From positions 1-41,062 of the forward strand of contig JACPGS010000003.1 of assembly GCA_016189025.1 (NCBI GenBank): DNA of 41,062 nucleotides. Direction: 5' to 3'. The DNA comes from Candidatus Magasanikiibacteriota bacterium. Lineage in GTDB: Bacteria > Patescibacteriota > Patescibacteriia > Magasanikbacterales > GWA2-37-8. The position numbers and the translations under genes were made by a program. Positions within the stretch are counted from its first letter, which is position 1. Each line of letters begins with the position of its first letter. Below the pieces are notes generated by a model that was given only the letters and a program-made list of their open reading frames with translations, did not search any database and was not told the DNA's origin. Shown in pieces: positions 16,938 to 23,981 of this stretch.

Positions 16938-17486
16938 ATGTTCAACGTTCTCCTTAACCTGCTCTCGCCTTCCAAAAAAAATAAAGTTCTGAAACTGGCC
17001 AAGTTCCTTTTTATTAAAGAAAATCTGGAGCTGATTCTGTTGACCGCGGCGCTGCTGGGGATCATTTTTCTGGGCGGCTGGCTGATTTTGGTGGATGTCT
17101 TAAACGACCTGGCGCGCGGTACCGCCACCGTTAACGCCCGTTTCGCTGCTCTTAATCAAAATAATCGCATGCTCAATGCGGAAATCCGAGAATTTAATTT
17201 GACGAGCGAACGCTTCCGTCCGCTGGTGCCCTTATTGCTGCAAATTACCGCTACCCTGCCCCCGGCCGTGCGCCTCTCCGCGCTCGCTTATGACCGCACT
17301 GCCGCCCGCCTGGTTCTTTCTGGCACCGCGGCCACGCGCGAGGAATTGCTACAGTATCAAACTATTTTAAAAAATCTGCCCGCGGTGACCTCGGTAGTAA
17401 TGCCGACTTCACAGTTACTGCAACAAAATAACATTGATTTTGAGACGACGATATTTTTGACCAATGCCTCTAGCACCACGCCCTAA
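16938..17486 (+). CDS. pilN: PilN-like type IV pilus alignment protein
   Basis: The 182-residue bitopic protein has a cytoplasmic N-terminus, one transmembrane segment (about residues 30-55), a short coiled coil, and a periplasmic ferredoxin-like domain (LPPAVRLSALAYDR ... LVLSGTAATREELLQY) typical of PilN/GspL. It lies 10 bp after pilM and 3 bp before the PilO-like gene. Sequence similarity is weak, so the call relies on topology and gene order. Confidence 0.8.
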   Translation: MFNVLLNLLSPSKKNKVLKLAKFLFIKENLELILLTAALLGIIFLGGWLILVDVLNDLARGTATVNARFAALNQNNRMLNAEIREFNLTSERFRPLVPLLLQITATLPPAVRLSALAYDRTAARLVLSGTAATREELLQYQTILKNLPAVTSVVMPTSQLLQQNNIDFETTIFLTNASSTTP

Positions 17487-17489
17487 AAT

Positions 17490-18035
17490 ATGTTTCGTCT
17501 TTCTTTTGAAAAAAAATTGCTGCTGATAATTGCCGCTTTCGGCCTCGGGAGCGCGGCAATCATCAGCGCCGTAATTATTCCCACCATCCGGCAAATCCGG
17601 CAAATCAACCGGCAAACTTATGAACTGCGGCTGCTTTTGGAACGACAGTTTAATCGTACTTCCCAGCTGCGGATGTCCGCCGATCAAATCCGAACGGTGC
17701 AAGAGGGAACCGCCGCCTTTGCCCGTTACCGCTTCCAGCGCGGTGAAGCATTATCCCTCATTACCGGCCTGGAAGCGCTTTCTGCCCGTCATCGGTTAGA
17801 TCATACCATTGAACGCTCTAACCTGGACCAGCCGGACGCGCCCCGCCTTACTTTTGTTCTCACCACGGTAGGCACCCTGCCCGATACTTTGCGCTATCTC
17901 TCGGATTTGGAAACCTATCCTAAATTCCTCACGATAGAAACGCTGGACTGGTCCGCCCGCCCGTCCCCGGGGAACTCCCTCGCCCCGCCCCTTGTCAATA
18001 TGCGTTTAGCGCTGGCGCTGTATGTTAATCAATAG
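17490..18035 (+). CDS. pilO: PilO-like type IV pilus alignment protein
   Basis: The 181-residue protein has an N-terminal membrane segment (about 8-30), a coiled coil with repeated RQI units (about 30-60), and an extracytoplasmic alpha/beta domain, as in PilO/GspM. It follows pilN after 3 bp and overlaps the next gene by 14 bp. The name is assigned from topology and gene order. Confidence 0.75.
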   Translation: MFRLSFEKKLLLIIAAFGLGSAAIISAVIIPTIRQIRQINRQTYELRLLLERQFNRTSQLRMSADQIRTVQEGTAAFARYRFQRGEALSLITGLEALSARHRLDHTIERSNLDQPDAPRLTFVLTTVGTLPDTLRYLSDLETYPKFLTIETLDWSARPSPGNSLAPPLVNMRLALALYVNQ

Positions 18036-18381
18036 GAAAAAACCTCTGCTCCAATCGCTGCCATCGCTCTCGCTGTGGCGGTGGGTTAGTTTACTCCTAA
18101 TTGGCCTGCTGGTAGGAAGTTTAATGGCCAGCGCTTTATTTATTTACCAATATATCTGGCGCACGCTTAATGAGGCTAACTCCATTGTGGCGCTTCGCAC
18201 CGAATACGATTACGTGGCCGTGGACTGGGAGGGATTCGTGCGGGCGCGCGCGACCCTGCAAAGCAAACTGAATAAAACCGCCATCCCCCGCACGGTGCGC
18301 AATATCTTTGATTTTGCTTCGGCCACTTCTTCGCCGGCAACCAAAACTCCCCTGGCGCCCGCCCGCCGCCCGCGTCCTTAA
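18022..18381 (+). CDS. Small bitopic membrane protein of the pil operon
   Basis: The 119-residue protein has one transmembrane segment (about 17-45, WVSLLLIGLLVGSLMASALF) and a Pro/Ala/Thr-rich C-terminus. Its start overlaps the PilO-like gene by 14 bp, so it is translationally coupled. It resembles neither PilP nor PilQ closely; the absence of an outer-membrane secretin gene would fit a monoderm CPR cell. It is probably a pilus assembly accessory factor (inference). Confidence 0.7.
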   Translation: MLINRKKPLLQSLPSLSLWRWVSLLLIGLLVGSLMASALFIYQYIWRTLNEANSIVALRTEYDYVAVDWEGFVRARATLQSKLNKTAIPRTVRNIFDFASATSSPATKTPLAPARRPRP

Positions 18382-18402
18382 TACTTACCTCTCCTTAAGG
18401 TT

Positions 18403-19647
18403 ATGCGCTTATGGTTTGTGCTCGGACGCCAGCCGCTGCTGTCGGCCGCGGAATTGTTTGCGGTATTGGGGCCGTTGCCTCTCTCCGCTACCGATTACCG
18501 GCATCAGCCGCTGATTTTAAAATTGAATTTACCGCCCGCGGCGCCGGCGCCCCAGCAATTAATGCCGCGGCTCGGCGGCACCATTAAAATCGGCGAAGGA
18601 ATTGCCAGCAATCTGCCGGAAGGGAAATTACTGGAGCGGATGGGAAAAGAATTGCAAAAAATCAAGGGGAAGATTCATTATGGCATTAGCGGGTATGGCG
18701 ATCACCCGAGAGAAATAAAAGCCAAAACTATCGCCCGCTGGGGCAAAGAGATTAAACGCCGCCTGCAATCCGAAAGCCGGTCGGTACGCTATGTGTTCAA
18801 AAATGAACCGGCCTTATCTTCCGTTACGGTAACGCAGAATAAACTGACTGATAAAGGTAAAGAATTCCTCGTCTCCCTCTCCTCCGCCGAGGAGAGGGCA
18901 AGGGGAGAGGTCAGGTACGACCTGGCCCTCACCCGCGCCGTCCAACCGTTTAAGGAATTCTCTGCCCGCGACTATGGCCGCCCGGCGCGCGATGACCGGA
19001 GCGGCCTGCTGCCGCCCAAGCTGGCAATGATCATGATAAATCTGGCAGCCGGCCCGCGTTCGTCATTACGCCTGCTGGATCCGTTCTGCGGCTCCGGCAC
19101 TATCCTTACCGAAGCGTTGCTCCTCGGCCACCGCCAGCTGATCGGAGCCGACATTTCAGAACAGGCAATTCAAGATACCCAAAAAAATATTACCTGGATT
19201 GCTAACCAAATCGCGGGTCTCCCCTCCTCAATCGCCGATCTACCAATCCTTCCTGCTAATGTTACCGCGCTCTCCCAAAAAATACCTCCGGCCGCCGTGG
19301 ACGCCATTGTCACCGAACCCGCTCTCGGCCCGCCGCTCACGGGCAAGGAAAAAATTGCCCAAATAAAAAAGACGGCGCAGGAGCTTAACCGCCTTTATTT
19401 CCAAGCCTTCCGCGAATTTAAAAAAATCCTCTGTCCGGGCGGAGCGGTCGTCTTTATTTTTCCGCGCTTTTTGGTGAAAGGCGAATGGATTACTGTTTCC
19501 CCGCGCGTGGTGCCGGATATTGAAAAACTGGGATTTACGGTGGAGCCGCTGCTTCCTAAAGAACTGCACCCAGAACCATTCGGGCTGTATCACCGACCCG
19601 GGCAATGGGTAGCTAGAGAAATCTGGCGGTTTAGAAATTTCCGATAA
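18403..19647 (+). CDS. THUMP/UPF0020-type RNA methyltransferase (Trm11/TrmG10-like)
   Basis: In the 414-residue protein, an N-terminal THUMP-like region (about 1-150) precedes a Rossmann methyltransferase. SAM motif I is LLDPFCGSGTILTEALLLG (about 226-244), after the typical SARDYGRPARDD and LLPPKLAMIMINLA segments. The catalytic motif IV appears as TEPALGPPL rather than the usual DPPYG, as seen in some Trm11-like relatives. It probably methylates guanine N2 of tRNA or rRNA. A 24-bp palindrome adds an extra SLSSAEERARGEV segment in frame before the methylase domain. It is the last gene of the pil operon. Confidence 0.8.
   Translation: MRLWFVLGRQPLLSAAELFAVLGPLPLSATDYRHQPLILKLNLPPAAPAPQQLMPRLGGTIKIGEGIASNLPEGKLLERMGKELQKIKGKIHYGISGYGDHPREIKAKTIARWGKEIKRRLQSESRSVRYVFKNEPALSSVTVTQNKLTDKGKEFLVSLSSAEERARGEVRYDLALTRAVQPFKEFSARDYGRPARDDRSGLLPPKLAMIMINLAAGPRSSLRLLDPFCGSGTILTEALLLGHRQLIGADISEQAIQDTQKNITWIANQIAGLPSSIADLPILPANVTALSQKIPPAAVDAIVTEPALGPPLTGKEKIAQIKKTAQELNRLYFQAFREFKKILCPGGAVVFIFPRFLVKGEWITVSPRVVPDIEKLGFTVEPLLPKELHPEPFGLYHRPGQWVAREIWRFRNFR
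18875..18898. repeat. REP-like palindrome embedded in the methyltransferase gene
   Basis: CCCTCTCCTC (18875-18884) and GAGGAGAGGG (18889-18898) form a perfect 10-bp stem with a 4-nt loop, followed by an AGGGGAGAGG purine run. This looks like a dispersed palindromic repeat carried in frame inside a coding region. Confidence 0.7.
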
Positions 19648-19650
19648 ATT

Positions 19651-20409
19651 TTAATTCAACCATAGTCTGCCTACCAACTGCCCCACTAAATAGCCGACCG
19701 CGGCAGCGACCGTCGCCAGCAACACCATCTCTAAACCCGCCTTCCACCAGGACCGACGCGAATAACGGGTGGTGGCGACTCCCACCATAAATAGACCCAG
19801 GAGAGTAATGGCGATTGAGTAGGGGATCGCCCTGATCACCGAACCCCCCGCCAGATAAGGGATAAGCGGCACCGCCCCGCCCAAAATATAGGCAATGCCC
19901 ATGGCAATTCCGTTGCGCAAAGGCTCGGGCGGTTGGTCGGGAAATACTTTGAGTTCGCGATAAGCCATCTCCTGCAGAAACAAATTTTTATCCCGGGAAG
20001 CCGCCGCGGCCATCGGTTCGGCAAGCGCCCGCGGCCAACCGTCTTTTACATACATTCCAGCCAGCTCTTCCTGTTCTTCCTGCGGATATTGTTTTAGCTC
20101 GAATTGCTCTTCGGCTAATTTGCGCCGGTCAATGTCGCGTTCTGACTTATTGGAAAGATAAGAACCCACCGCCATGGAAAGCGACTCCACCGCTATCAAC
20201 ACCAGCCCCGAAAGCAATACGGTAAATTGCTGCTGGCTGGCTGCGGCGATTCCGGTCAGCGCTCCCAAGGTGGAAACCATCCCGTCTTCCATGCCAAATA
20301 CTACCTCGCGAATCAGCGCGGACCGGGGGGTATTTTGGTGATGGACAAAATCAGGACGATGATGATAATCCCTTACGCTCATAAATCCGGCCTGGTTAAT
20401 CTCCGGCAT
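19651..20409 (-). CDS. VIT/CCC1-family Fe2+/Mn2+ transporter
   Basis: The 252-residue membrane protein has the family signature LIREVVFGMEDGMVSTLGAL at residues 33-52, followed by four more hydrophobic segments. The cytoplasmic Glu-rich insertion (SERDIDRRKLAEEQFELKQY) is typical of the metal-binding linker. It likely exports or sequesters Fe2+/Mn2+. It overlaps the upstream ATPase gene by 14 bp; an internal Met at 20382 is an alternative start that removes the overlap. Confidence 0.85.
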   Translation of the reverse strand: MPEINQAGFMSVRDYHHRPDFVHHQNTPRSALIREVVFGMEDGMVSTLGALTGIAAASQQQFTVLLSGLVLIAVESLSMAVGSYLSNKSERDIDRRKLAEEQFELKQYPQEEQEELAGMYVKDGWPRALAEPMAAAASRDKNLFLQEMAYRELKVFPDQPPEPLRNGIAMGIAYILGGAVPLIPYLAGGSVIRAIPYSIAITLLGLFMVGVATTRYSRRSWWKAGLEMVLLATVAAAVGYLVGQLVGRLWLN

Positions 20410-21835
20410 TAGATCGTTTTTCTAGCAAAACATTTCCCTCTACCAAAAACACGCCCTCATTCTTCGCTGCTTTGATCATTTCCGGCGTAAATCCGCTTTG
20501 GCTGAATAAAATATAGTATTCTTTCCGATCATTTTTATTCCACTCCACTTTGTCCGCTTTCTTTTTTAGCTCTTCATAAATATTTATGCCCACCGGGCTA
20601 ACCGACCATTTGCACTCGCCAAAAATTATTTTCTTTTCCGAAGAATTTAACCCCACCACATCAATTTCCTGATTATTATCCCAATCACGCCCTACCCGTT
20701 CAAACGCAAAAATTTTATCCCGCCAGCCGATTAACAACTCCGCAGCCACTCGCTCATACGCCTGCGCAGTGATAGTTTTGAAACTAGAATTGATGGTGTC
20801 GTTATACTGTAAGCCGTTAAACATTTTTTCCAGCACATAATCATAATTGTCCATTTCCAAGTAGCTTTTGTAGGGAAAAATATACTGAAACCAAACCACA
20901 AAAAAATTATCGGAAATTTTATACAAACCCTTGCGCGATTTGTCCGGTTTGGCTTCGGTTACCGGCACCTCGCGCTCCACCAAGCGCAGATTGATCAGCA
21001 CGGAGAGATACTTGTTCGCGGTGGCTTTATCCAGCCCCGCTTCATTCACTATTTCGCTTAGTTTTCTTTTGCCCGTTGCAATCGCGCGCAAAATCGCTAA
21101 ATAATTTTTGGTTTCGCGCAGTTCTTCTTTAAGAGTGAATTCCACCTCGTTGTACAAAAAAGCGGTTTTGCTAAAAATCTTTTTTTTGATTTCACCAGAC
21201 AAATCTCCGCCACCCACAAACTGTTTAAGATATGCCGGCATGCCGCCGGTGATGGTATAAATATTAAGAAAATCAGAAAAATTCTTCTCGGGAAAAAATT
21301 GCCATGATTGCGAAAAATTTAACGGGTCAACTAAAATCTGGCCGGTACGGCGGCCAAACAGGGGGGCGCTCTGATTCAGCGTTTCCGATTCCATCATGGC
21401 GATGCTGGAACCGGACAAGATCAAAAAAATGTTGGTATTCTTCAAATACTCGTCCCAGCCCTTTTGAAAAAGGGAGCTGGTAGACTTATCGTTTTCCGTA
21501 AGATACGGATATTCGTCTATCGCCAAAACCAATGGTGTGGCGGTTGTTTTTGTTTTTAAATATGAAAAGGCTTCTACCCAGTCGCCAAAACCATTTTTGA
21601 TTAAAATATCATCCTTAAAGTAATTGCCGACTATTTGTCCCAGCTCTCGCAGCTGATCCATGGTTGTGCGTTTGTCGGCTAAAAAATAGAGCGCCGGTTT
21701 GTCTTTGATGAATTGTTTAATCAGTTCGGTTTTCCCAACGCGACGCTTGCCGTAGATAATAAAAAGCTGCGCGGTGTTTGACTGCCACTTTTCATTTAAC
21801 GTGCTTAATTCTTGTTCACGGTTGATAAACGGCAT
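20396..21835 (-). CDS. AAA-type ATPase with DUF234/PD-(D/E)XK-like C-terminus
   Basis: In the 479-residue protein, Walker A is IIYGKRRVGKTELIKQF (about 28-44), Walker B is PLVLAIDEYPYL, and sensor ILSGSSIAMME follows, as in the archaeal-type ATPase_2 family. A winged helix (about 265-330) and a C-terminal nuclease-like fold (EIDVVGLNSSEKKIIFGECKW) complete it. Many are solitary, mobile and possibly defence or toxin-like; the role here is unknown. It is driven by a strong promoter embedded in a palindromic operator and is coupled to the VIT transporter gene. Confidence 0.85.
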   Translation of the reverse strand: MPFINREQELSTLNEKWQSNTAQLFIIYGKRRVGKTELIKQFIKDKPALYFLADKRTTMDQLRELGQIVGNYFKDDILIKNGFGDWVEAFSYLKTKTTATPLVLAIDEYPYLTENDKSTSSLFQKGWDEYLKNTNIFLILSGSSIAMMESETLNQSAPLFGRRTGQILVDPLNFSQSWQFFPEKNFSDFLNIYTITGGMPAYLKQFVGGGDLSGEIKKKIFSKTAFLYNEVEFTLKEELRETKNYLAILRAIATGKRKLSEIVNEAGLDKATANKYLSVLINLRLVEREVPVTEAKPDKSRKGLYKISDNFFVVWFQYIFPYKSYLEMDNYDYVLEKMFNGLQYNDTINSSFKTITAQAYERVAAELLIGWRDKIFAFERVGRDWDNNQEIDVVGLNSSEKKIIFGECKWSVSPVGINIYEELKKKADKVEWNKNDRKEYYILFSQSGFTPEMIKAAKNEGVFLVEGNVLLEKRSNAGD

Positions 21836-21854
21836 ATTCTATAGTTCTTTGGTT

Positions 21855-21899
21855 AGTATACTTGTAAGTAGTATACCTTACGAGTATACTATTTGTCAA
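21855..21899 (-). promoter_or_regulatory. Promoter with overlapping palindromic operator for the ATPase/VIT unit
   Basis: TTGACA (21899-21894), 18-bp spacer, TATACT (21875-21870) on the minus strand. AGTATACTTGTAAG (21855-21868) and CTTACGAGTATACT (21877-21890) are inverted repeats with one mismatch, centred on the -10. GTATAC occurs three times. Repression by a dimeric regulator is likely. Confidence 0.7.
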
Positions 21900-22289
21900 T
21901 AGCGCCTTTTTTAATTTTTGGTTTTATACCCCGCTAGCCAAGCTGCGGGGAACCAAAAATGGGGGTTTCAAGGGGGGGTACCCCTTGGTGCGAACGCGGG
22001 GTAAATACCCCGCCGTGAATGGGGAGCAGCGAGCCGCAGGCGAGCGTTGAGGGGCGAGAGCGTAGCGGAGCCCCTCAAAAACGAGCGAGCGGAGCGAGCG
22101 AGTTTATTAGAAGCCCGCGAATACCCTGCGGCTTGCCGCAGGGTAAGCGGGCAAGTAAAAATTAATATGTCGGCGGAGCCGACTCCGCTACTAAAAAACC
22201 CGCCCAGATACCCTGCTCGCCTTAGGCGAGCAGGGTCGGGTTTATTATATCCGGCTCGCGCTGGCGCGCTTGACAAATAATGCCGTAGA
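21900..22289. other. Hairpin-rich spacer between the ATPase unit and ychF
   Basis: This 390-bp stretch has no credible gene but many hairpins. Two share a nested design: outer GCCCGC/GCGGGC (22113-22118/22147-22152) around ACCCTGCGG/CCGCAGGGT (22123-22131/22136-22144); and outer AACCCG/CGGGTT around ACCCTGCTCGCC/GGCGAGCAGGGT (22210-22236). Others are GCGGGGTA/TACCCCGC near 22000 and TGAGGGG/CCCCTCA near 22049-22078. The region may be repeat-derived. Confidence 0.7.
22193..22245 (-). terminator. Terminator of ychF
   Basis: On the minus strand a long nested hairpin (inner 12-bp stem at 22210-22236, outer CCCG/CGGG) is followed by a T6 run (complement of 22193-22198). It lies about 45 bp after the ychF stop. 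Confidence 0.75.
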
Positions 22290-23363
22290 TTACGCGATGT
22301 GAAAATAACAAACATCGCCATCCTGTACTTCGTATGCTTTGCCTTCTAGCCTCATTTTACCGCTCTCACGCAATTTTGCCCACCCGCCCACGGCAACAAA
22401 ATCCTGCCAGTTAGCAACATCAGCTTTAATAAAACCCTTAATAAAATCCGTGTGGATAACGCCGGCCGCCTCCGGCGCTTTGGTGCCGCGCTTTACCGTC
22501 CAGGCGCGCGTTTCCGGCTCGCCAGAAGTGAGGAAAGTAATGAGTTCAAGCAATTGATAACCCGCGCTAATCAATTTGTCTAACCCGGTTTGTTCCATTC
22601 CCGATTCTTTTAAATATTGTTTTGCTTCTTCCAGGCTTAAATCCGCCAGCTCCGCTTCCAGATTGGCGCTAATATACACATGCGGCGCTGTATCATCAAC
22701 CCTAGTTTCAAGTTTCATATTTCCAGTTTCATCAACATTCACCACGTACAACATCGGCTTCATGGTAAGCAGGTGGAGTTCTTTAACCAGTCTCATTTCA
22801 TCATCGCTCAAATCTAGCTCTCGGGCCGGTGCGCCGGCTTGGAGTTGGTCAAAAACTTTTTGAAACACATCAACCGCCGGCTGCCATTCCTTGGCGCCAG
22901 CGCCCTTAGCCGAAGTTTTAGCGGCTTTAAGGCGTTTCTCAACGGTCTGCAAATCCGCCAGCGCCAGTTCAGTATTGATAACGGCAGTGTCCTCGGCCGG
23001 GTCAATCCGATTATTCACATGAATAACATTGGTGTCGCTAAACGCCCGCACCACCTGAACAATGGCGTCTACCTCCCGGATGTGGGACAAAAACTTATTG
23101 CCCAGCCCCTGGCCTTCGGCAGCGCCTTTAACCAGGCCGGCAATATCCACAAATTCAATCACCGTCGGGATGATTTTTTGCGATTGCGAAACCACCGCCA
23201 ATTTTTGCAGGCGGTCGTCCGGCACCTCTACTACCCCTATATTGGGGTCAATGGTGCAAAAGGGATAATTGGCGGCATTGGCCTGCTTGCTGCGCGTTAA
23301 GGCGTTAAACAGGGTGGATTTGCCGACATTGGGCAAACCGACGATACCGAGGGAAAAAGACAT
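22290..23363 (-). CDS. ychF: Redox-regulated ATPase/GTPase YchF (Obg family)
   Basis: The 357-residue protein matches the ~363-residue family. G1 is GLPNVGKST (residues 9-17), G3 is [19 protein letters not shown], and the G4 variant is YVVNVDE. The TGS domain occupies the C-terminal ~80 residues. It is a ribosome-associated nucleotide hydrolase. It is transcribed alone from a TTGAAA-N17-TATAGT promoter and ends at a strong terminator. Confidence 0.96.
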   Translation of the reverse strand: MSFSLGIVGLPNVGKSTLFNALTRSKQANAANYPFCTIDPNIGVVEVPDDRLQKLAVVSQSQKIIPTVIEFVDIAGLVKGAAEGQGLGNKFLSHIREVDAIVQVVRAFSDTNVIHVNNRIDPAEDTAVINTELALADLQTVEKRLKAAKTSAKGAGAKEWQPAVDVFQKVFDQLQAGAPARELDLSDDEMRLVKELHLLTMKPMLYVVNVDETGNMKLETRVDDTAPHVYISANLEAELADLSLEEAKQYLKESGMEQTGLDKLISAGYQLLELITFLTSGEPETRAWTVKRGTKAPEAAGVIHTDFIKGFIKADVANWQDFVAVGGWAKLRESGKMRLEGKAYEVQDGDVCYFHIA

Positions 23364-23377
23364 ATTAACTGCCGCCT

Positions 23378-23406
23378 ACTATACACGGCGGCGGCTGACA
23401 TTTCAA
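23378..23406 (-). promoter_or_regulatory. Promoter of ychF
   Basis: TTGAAA (23406-23401), 17-bp spacer, TATAGT (23383-23378) on the minus strand, 15 bp before the start codon. The predicted leader is short (about 8 nt). Confidence 0.65.
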
Positions 23407-23421
23407 GCCAGCGACAAGCCT

Positions 23422-23449
23422 TTGACAGAAAATTTTTTTTTGGTATACT
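23422..23449 (+). promoter_or_regulatory. Promoter of tRNA-Ala
   Basis: TTGACA (23422-23427), 16-bp spacer with an extended TGG, TATACT (23444-23449). The tRNA starts 15 bp after the -10. Confidence 0.75.
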
Positions 23450-23464
23450 AATCCCGTTATTCAT

Positions 23465-23538
23465 GGGCCAATAGCTCAGCTGGCTAGAGCGCTTCCATGG
23501 CATGGAAGAGGTCCGGGGTTCAAATCCCCGTTGGTCCA
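23465..23538 (+). tRNA. tRNA-Ala (anticodon GGC)
   Basis: This 74-nt cloverleaf has acceptor GGGCCAA/TTGGTCC with the G3-U70 pair that identifies tRNA-Ala. The D arm is GCTC/GAGC. The anticodon arm is CTTCC-ATGGCAT-GGAAG (anticodon GGC, codons GCC/GCU), and the T arm is CGGGG-TTCAAAT-CCCCG. A73 is followed by CGC, so CCA is not encoded and must be added by a CCA-adding enzyme. Confidence 0.97.
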
Positions 23539-23545
23539 CGCACTA

Positions 23546-23575
23546 AAAACCCTGCACCGTACGGCGCAGGGTTTT
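23546..23575. terminator. Bidirectional terminator after tRNA-Ala and the 43-residue peptide gene
   Basis: AAAACCCTGC (23546-23555) pairs with GCAGGGTTTT (23566-23575), with CCG/CGG inside. It has T runs on both strands, so it can end both the tRNA transcript and the converging micropeptide mRNA. Confidence 0.85.
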
Positions 23576-23611
23576 GCCTATGCTAAAGTTTTCTGGCTAC
23601 TAGCGAGCAGC

Positions 23612-23743
23612 TCAGATCAAAAACACCGTGGGCAGCACCAACCCCATCACCCAGGCCATCCCGATGCTAAAAATCATTACTGCCAGCTGATGTTCAAGTT
23701 CCTTGAGTTTACCGTTGACGTGGCTTACCACCAAGGAAGGCAT
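23612..23743 (-). CDS. 43-residue single-pass membrane micropeptide
   Basis: A 43-codon frame begins MPSLVVSHVNGKLKELEHQL and ends with a hydrophobic stretch of about 22 residues (AVMIFSIGMAWVMGLVLPTV, then FLI). An amphipathic N-terminus plus one transmembrane segment suggests an inner-membrane micropeptide. It has its own promoter (TTGACT-N17-TATAAT) and ends before the shared terminator, so it forms a complete independent unit. The function is unknown. Confidence 0.6.
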   Translation of the reverse strand: MPSLVVSHVNGKLKELEHQLAVMIFSIGMAWVMGLVLPTVFLI

Positions 23744-23812
23744 AAATTTTAATTAATGAATTAATCGGCTCATTACGCTGCTAAAACGCCTATCTCATTG
23801 CCAACAAAACAT

Positions 23813-23841
23813 ATTATAACATACGCGAGGCCAAAAGTCAA
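23813..23841 (-). promoter_or_regulatory. Promoter of the 43-residue peptide gene
   Basis: TTGACT (23841-23836), exactly 17 bp, TATAAT (23818-23813) on the minus strand. The predicted leader is about 60 nt. Confidence 0.7.
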
Positions 23842-23981
23842 GGCGTCCTGGTTTGGGCTCGGGCACTACTAAGTTTTTGGTAGAGCTGGCAGCGAAGCAA
23901 CCAACAAGCGTATACCCCAAAGAGTAACAAAGAATACTAAACTGACGCTGGCAATATGCGATGATGATTATTCATAGGTAG

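Noticed and set aside
23860-23981. Possible third copy of the structured element downstream of the large surface gene
   Set aside because: Only short patches look alike, and the terminal inverted repeats and GCGGCAGAC stem are missing; I see nothing else there.
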